Shown piece after piece: positions 8,177-9,784 of a stretch of 9,784 nucleotides of DNA. A program made the position numbers and the translations under genes. The notes under the pieces are model-generated. The model saw only the letters and a list, made by a program, of their open reading frames with translations. It searched no databases and had not been told where the DNA came from. Positions within the stretch are counted from its first letter, which is position 1. Every line of letters starts with the position of its first letter. The DNA is from DATKEH01 sp035546355 (GTDB taxonomy: Bacteria > Acidobacteriota > Thermoanaerobaculia > Multivoradales > JAIOJS01): NCBI GenBank assembly GCA_035546355.1, contig DATKEH010000226.1, positions 1-9,784 of the forward strand. The letters run 5' to 3'.

Positions 8177-8940
8177 CGGCGCGCCCCGTCAACCTCGCCC
8201 GCCGGCCCTTCGCCAACACCCGGCCCATCGTGCGGGTGACGCTGCTGCTGTGGGTCGTCGGCGGCCTGCTGGCCACCTTCAACGGGGTGCTCTACTGGCG
8301 TTCGCTGTTCGGGCTCGAGGCCCGCAAGGGGCAGCTCGTCACGGTACGCCGCGAGGTGGCCGAGGAGCGGCAGCGCATCGCCGCCGCCGAGGCGGCCCTG
8401 GCGGAGATGAGCCTGAGGAGCCAGAACGCGCGCGCCGAGTTCCTCAACCAGCGGATCGCCGAGCGCACCTTCCCGTGGAGCCGTCTGTTCGACCAACTGG
8501 CCGACGTGCTGCCGCTGCGGGTGCGCCTCTTCCGGCTGACTCCCGAGAGCTTCGAGCGCCAGCGCAGCACGCGCGGCGACCGGATGCGGCAGCGGGTCCG
8601 GCTGCAGATGACCGGCGTCGCCGAGAACGACGAAGCCCTGCTCGAGCTGCTCGACAGCATGTTCGCCCACCCCGCCTTCGAGGATCCCTTCCTGCCGCGT
8701 GAGGTGCGGCAACCGAACCGGTCGTTGGAGTTCCAGCTCGGCGTCTACTACCTGCCGGATGCGGCGGTGGTCGAGGACGAGGAGGAATCCGTGACGACGG
8801 GGGAGGAGCCGCCGCCCGCAGAGGACGCGGCGCCGCCCGCCGCCGACGGCGCCGCCACGCGGCGCCGGGCAGCGGCACCGGACCCTGGCGATGCGGTGCC
8901 GCCGCGGGCCGCCGGCGACGACCCGGGGGCGCGGAGATGA
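8173..8940 (+). CDS. pilN: PilN-like inner-membrane alignment protein
   Basis: PilN spans the inner membrane, binding PilM in the cytoplasm and PilO in the periplasm. The 255-residue product starts at GTG 8173, overlapping the PilM-like stop as GTGA. Its short cytoplasmic tail carries PVNLARRPF (residues 5-13), which occupies the place of the PilM-binding INLLPWR-type peptide. A transmembrane helix covers about 21-42, a coiled coil about 46-98 (rich in E, R, A with heptads), and a ferredoxin-like periplasmic domain about 100-195 ending FQLGVYYLP. The last 60 residues are unusual: an acidic patch EDEEE (201-205), then Pro/Ala/Glu-rich low-complexity sequence with a basic RRR. Ordinary PilN proteins are about 180-210 residues, so this tail is an extension. 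The identification rests on domain order and neighbours. Confidence 0.85.
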   Translation: MTARPVNLARRPFANTRPIVRVTLLLWVVGGLLATFNGVLYWRSLFGLEARKGQLVTVRREVAEERQRIAAAEAALAEMSLRSQNARAEFLNQRIAERTFPWSRLFDQLADVLPLRVRLFRLTPESFERQRSTRGDRMRQRVRLQMTGVAENDEALLELLDSMFAHPAFEDPFLPREVRQPNRSLEFQLGVYYLPDAAVVEDEEESVTTGEEPPPAEDAAPPAADGAATRRRAAAPDPGDAVPPRAAGDDPGARR

Positions 8941-9515
8941 GGCACTGGACCGCCTTGTGGTGGTCGCGCCGCCGGGTGTGGCTGCCGGCCGTCGCCTTCC
9001 TGGCGCTCAACCTCGCCCTGCTCTTCGGCTACCAGGTGATGGTCGGCGCGCGCGTCACCCTGCGCGAAAGCGACCTGCAGCAGCAGCGCCGCCAGCTGGC
9101 CACCCTGCAGAGCCGCCGCCTGCAGCTCGAGCAGGCGGTGGCGGAGGGCCGGCGGACCGCCGGCGCCATCGACTCGCTGTACCGGGAGCGCTTCGGGACC
9201 CAGGCCGGCAGGCTCACCGCCGCCATGGCGCGGGTCAAGCAGCTGGCGCGCGACGCCGGGCTGGCGGGAATGGAGACCATCAGCTACCCGCAGGACCAGC
9301 TCGCGGAGTACGGGGTGGAGAAGAAGTCGTTCGTCTTCGCGGCCGTCGGCAACTACCACCAGCTCCGCCAGTTCATCAACCTGCTCGAGCTCTCCGAGGC
9401 CTTCCTCACCCTCGAGGAGGTGCGGGTCAGCCAGGGCGACGGGGGCCGCCTGCAGTTCCAGATCCGGCTGTCGACGCTGTTCGCCAGGGACGACGCCTGG
9501 CGGGAGGACGCGTGA
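8937..9515 (+). CDS. pilO: PilO-like inner-membrane alignment protein
   Basis: PilO pairs with PilN and recruits PilP, linking the inner-membrane platform to the secretin; GspM is the type II secretion counterpart. The 192-residue protein has a short basic cytoplasmic N-terminus, a transmembrane helix at about 13-33, a coiled coil at about 40-75 (ESDLQQQRRQLATLQSR region), and a ferredoxin-like periplasmic domain from about 95 to 185. That domain includes GNYHQLRQFINLLE (138-151), the stretch most typical of PilO, followed by LTLEEVRV. Start ATG 8937 overlaps the PilN-like stop as ATGA. The end overlaps the next gene as GTGA. Slightly shorter than many PilO proteins, but no piece is clearly missing. 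Confidence 0.87.
   Translation: MRHWTALWWSRRRVWLPAVAFLALNLALLFGYQVMVGARVTLRESDLQQQRRQLATLQSRRLQLEQAVAEGRRTAGAIDSLYRERFGTQAGRLTAAMARVKQLARDAGLAGMETISYPQDQLAEYGVEKKSFVFAAVGNYHQLRQFINLLELSEAFLTLEEVRVSQGDGGRLQFQIRLSTLFARDDAWREDA
9502..9508 (+). promoter_or_regulatory. Ribosome binding site for the PilP/GspC-like gene
   Basis: GGGAGGA near the end of the PilO-like gene lies 3 nt from the GTG at 9512 (GGGAGG is 4 nt away). It supports that GTG as the start of the last gene. Confidence 0.6.
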
Positions 9516-9784
9516 ATCTCGACCGGCGCCAGCGGGCATGGCTCGCCGCCCTCGGTGGCGTGCTGCTGCTCGCCCTGGTGGTGCGCGCCGGCGATGGCGG
9601 CGAAGGCGACCAGCGGTCGTCGCGCCAGGCGCGCCGGGGCGGCCCGCGGGCGGCGCCCGTCACCACCCAGGTGGTGCCGCTCGACCTCGAGCGGCTGGAG
9701 CCGCGCAGCGAGCGCTTCGAGCTGGGGCGGGACCCCTTCCGCTACGGCGTGATCGAGGCGCCGCCGCCGCCGCCGCCCCCGCCG
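9512..9784 (+). CDS. PilP/GspC-like inner-membrane protein, 5' part only
   Basis: Only the first 91 codons are in the window; the frame is open at the right edge. The start is GTG 9512, overlapping the PilO-like stop by 4 nt with GGGAGGA upstream. Residues about 8-26 (AWLAALGGVLLLALVVRAG) form a single membrane anchor, followed by a basic Arg/Gly/Pro-rich linker. Then comes ELGRDPFRYGV (about 71-81), which resembles the start of the homology region of PilP and GspC (typically xxRDPF), followed by eight consecutive prolines at 84-91. PilP/GspC proteins bridge the PilN/PilO pair to the secretin N domains, which suits its position. Because the conserved beta-domain lies outside the window, PilP and GspC cannot be separated. 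Confidence 0.65.
   Translation, partial: MNLDRRQRAWLAALGGVLLLALVVRAGDGGEGDQRSSRQARRGGPRAAPVTTQVVPLDLERLEPRSERFELGRDPFRYGVIEAPPPPPPPP

Overview
This is a GC-rich, almost fully coding window from a Gram-negative (LPS-bearing) bacterium. It holds two divergent gene groups separated by a short intergenic region of about 100-135 bp. The lipid A/Kdo genes require an outer membrane with lipid A. The style of the GspE, LpxK and PilN proteins (for example GspE ending in an LREVNKVTFVD-type C-terminus, LpxK with DDAFSHLAL, PilN with NLARRPFAN) reminds me most of Acidobacteriota. A desulfuromonad-type lineage is the main alternative. This taxonomic guess comes from memory of the families, not from a search. 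No tRNA, rRNA, CRISPR array, insertion sequence or phage gene is visible.

Left part, minus strand (1-2229): waaA (Kdo transferase) followed by lpxK (lipid A 4'-kinase). They are joined by an ATGA stop/start overlap, and lpxK runs off the left edge. Together they carry out late lipid A steps and Kdo addition.

Intergenic region (about 2230-2363): an A/T-rich island in an otherwise very GC-rich sequence holds a perfect TATAAT on the plus strand and an overlapping TATACT on the minus strand. Further in lies a chain of three inverted repeats that share arms, so the middle stem competes with both outer ones.

Right part, plus strand (about 2328-9784, all co-directional and mostly overlapping or abutting): an ECF sigma factor, a membrane anti-sigma factor with a zinc-binding HxxxCxxC motif, a signal-peptide protein with a lone secretin N-type domain but no secretin pore, then gspF/pilC, gspE/pilB, pilM-, pilN- and pilO-like genes, and the start of a PilP/GspC-like inner-membrane protein cut by the right edge. 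This is the inner-membrane half of a type II secretion / type IV pilus-like machine. GspE is the cytoplasmic ATPase, GspF the membrane platform, and PilM-N-O-P the alignment complex that would reach a secretin. The secretin, pseudopilins and prepilin peptidase are not in the window and could lie just downstream.

The most interesting point is the layout. A sigma/anti-sigma pair and a stand-alone secretin-N-like protein are coupled to the head of the assembly operon, which suggests the machine is built under envelope-signal control. This is an inference from gene order; no sigma target promoter was recognised with confidence.
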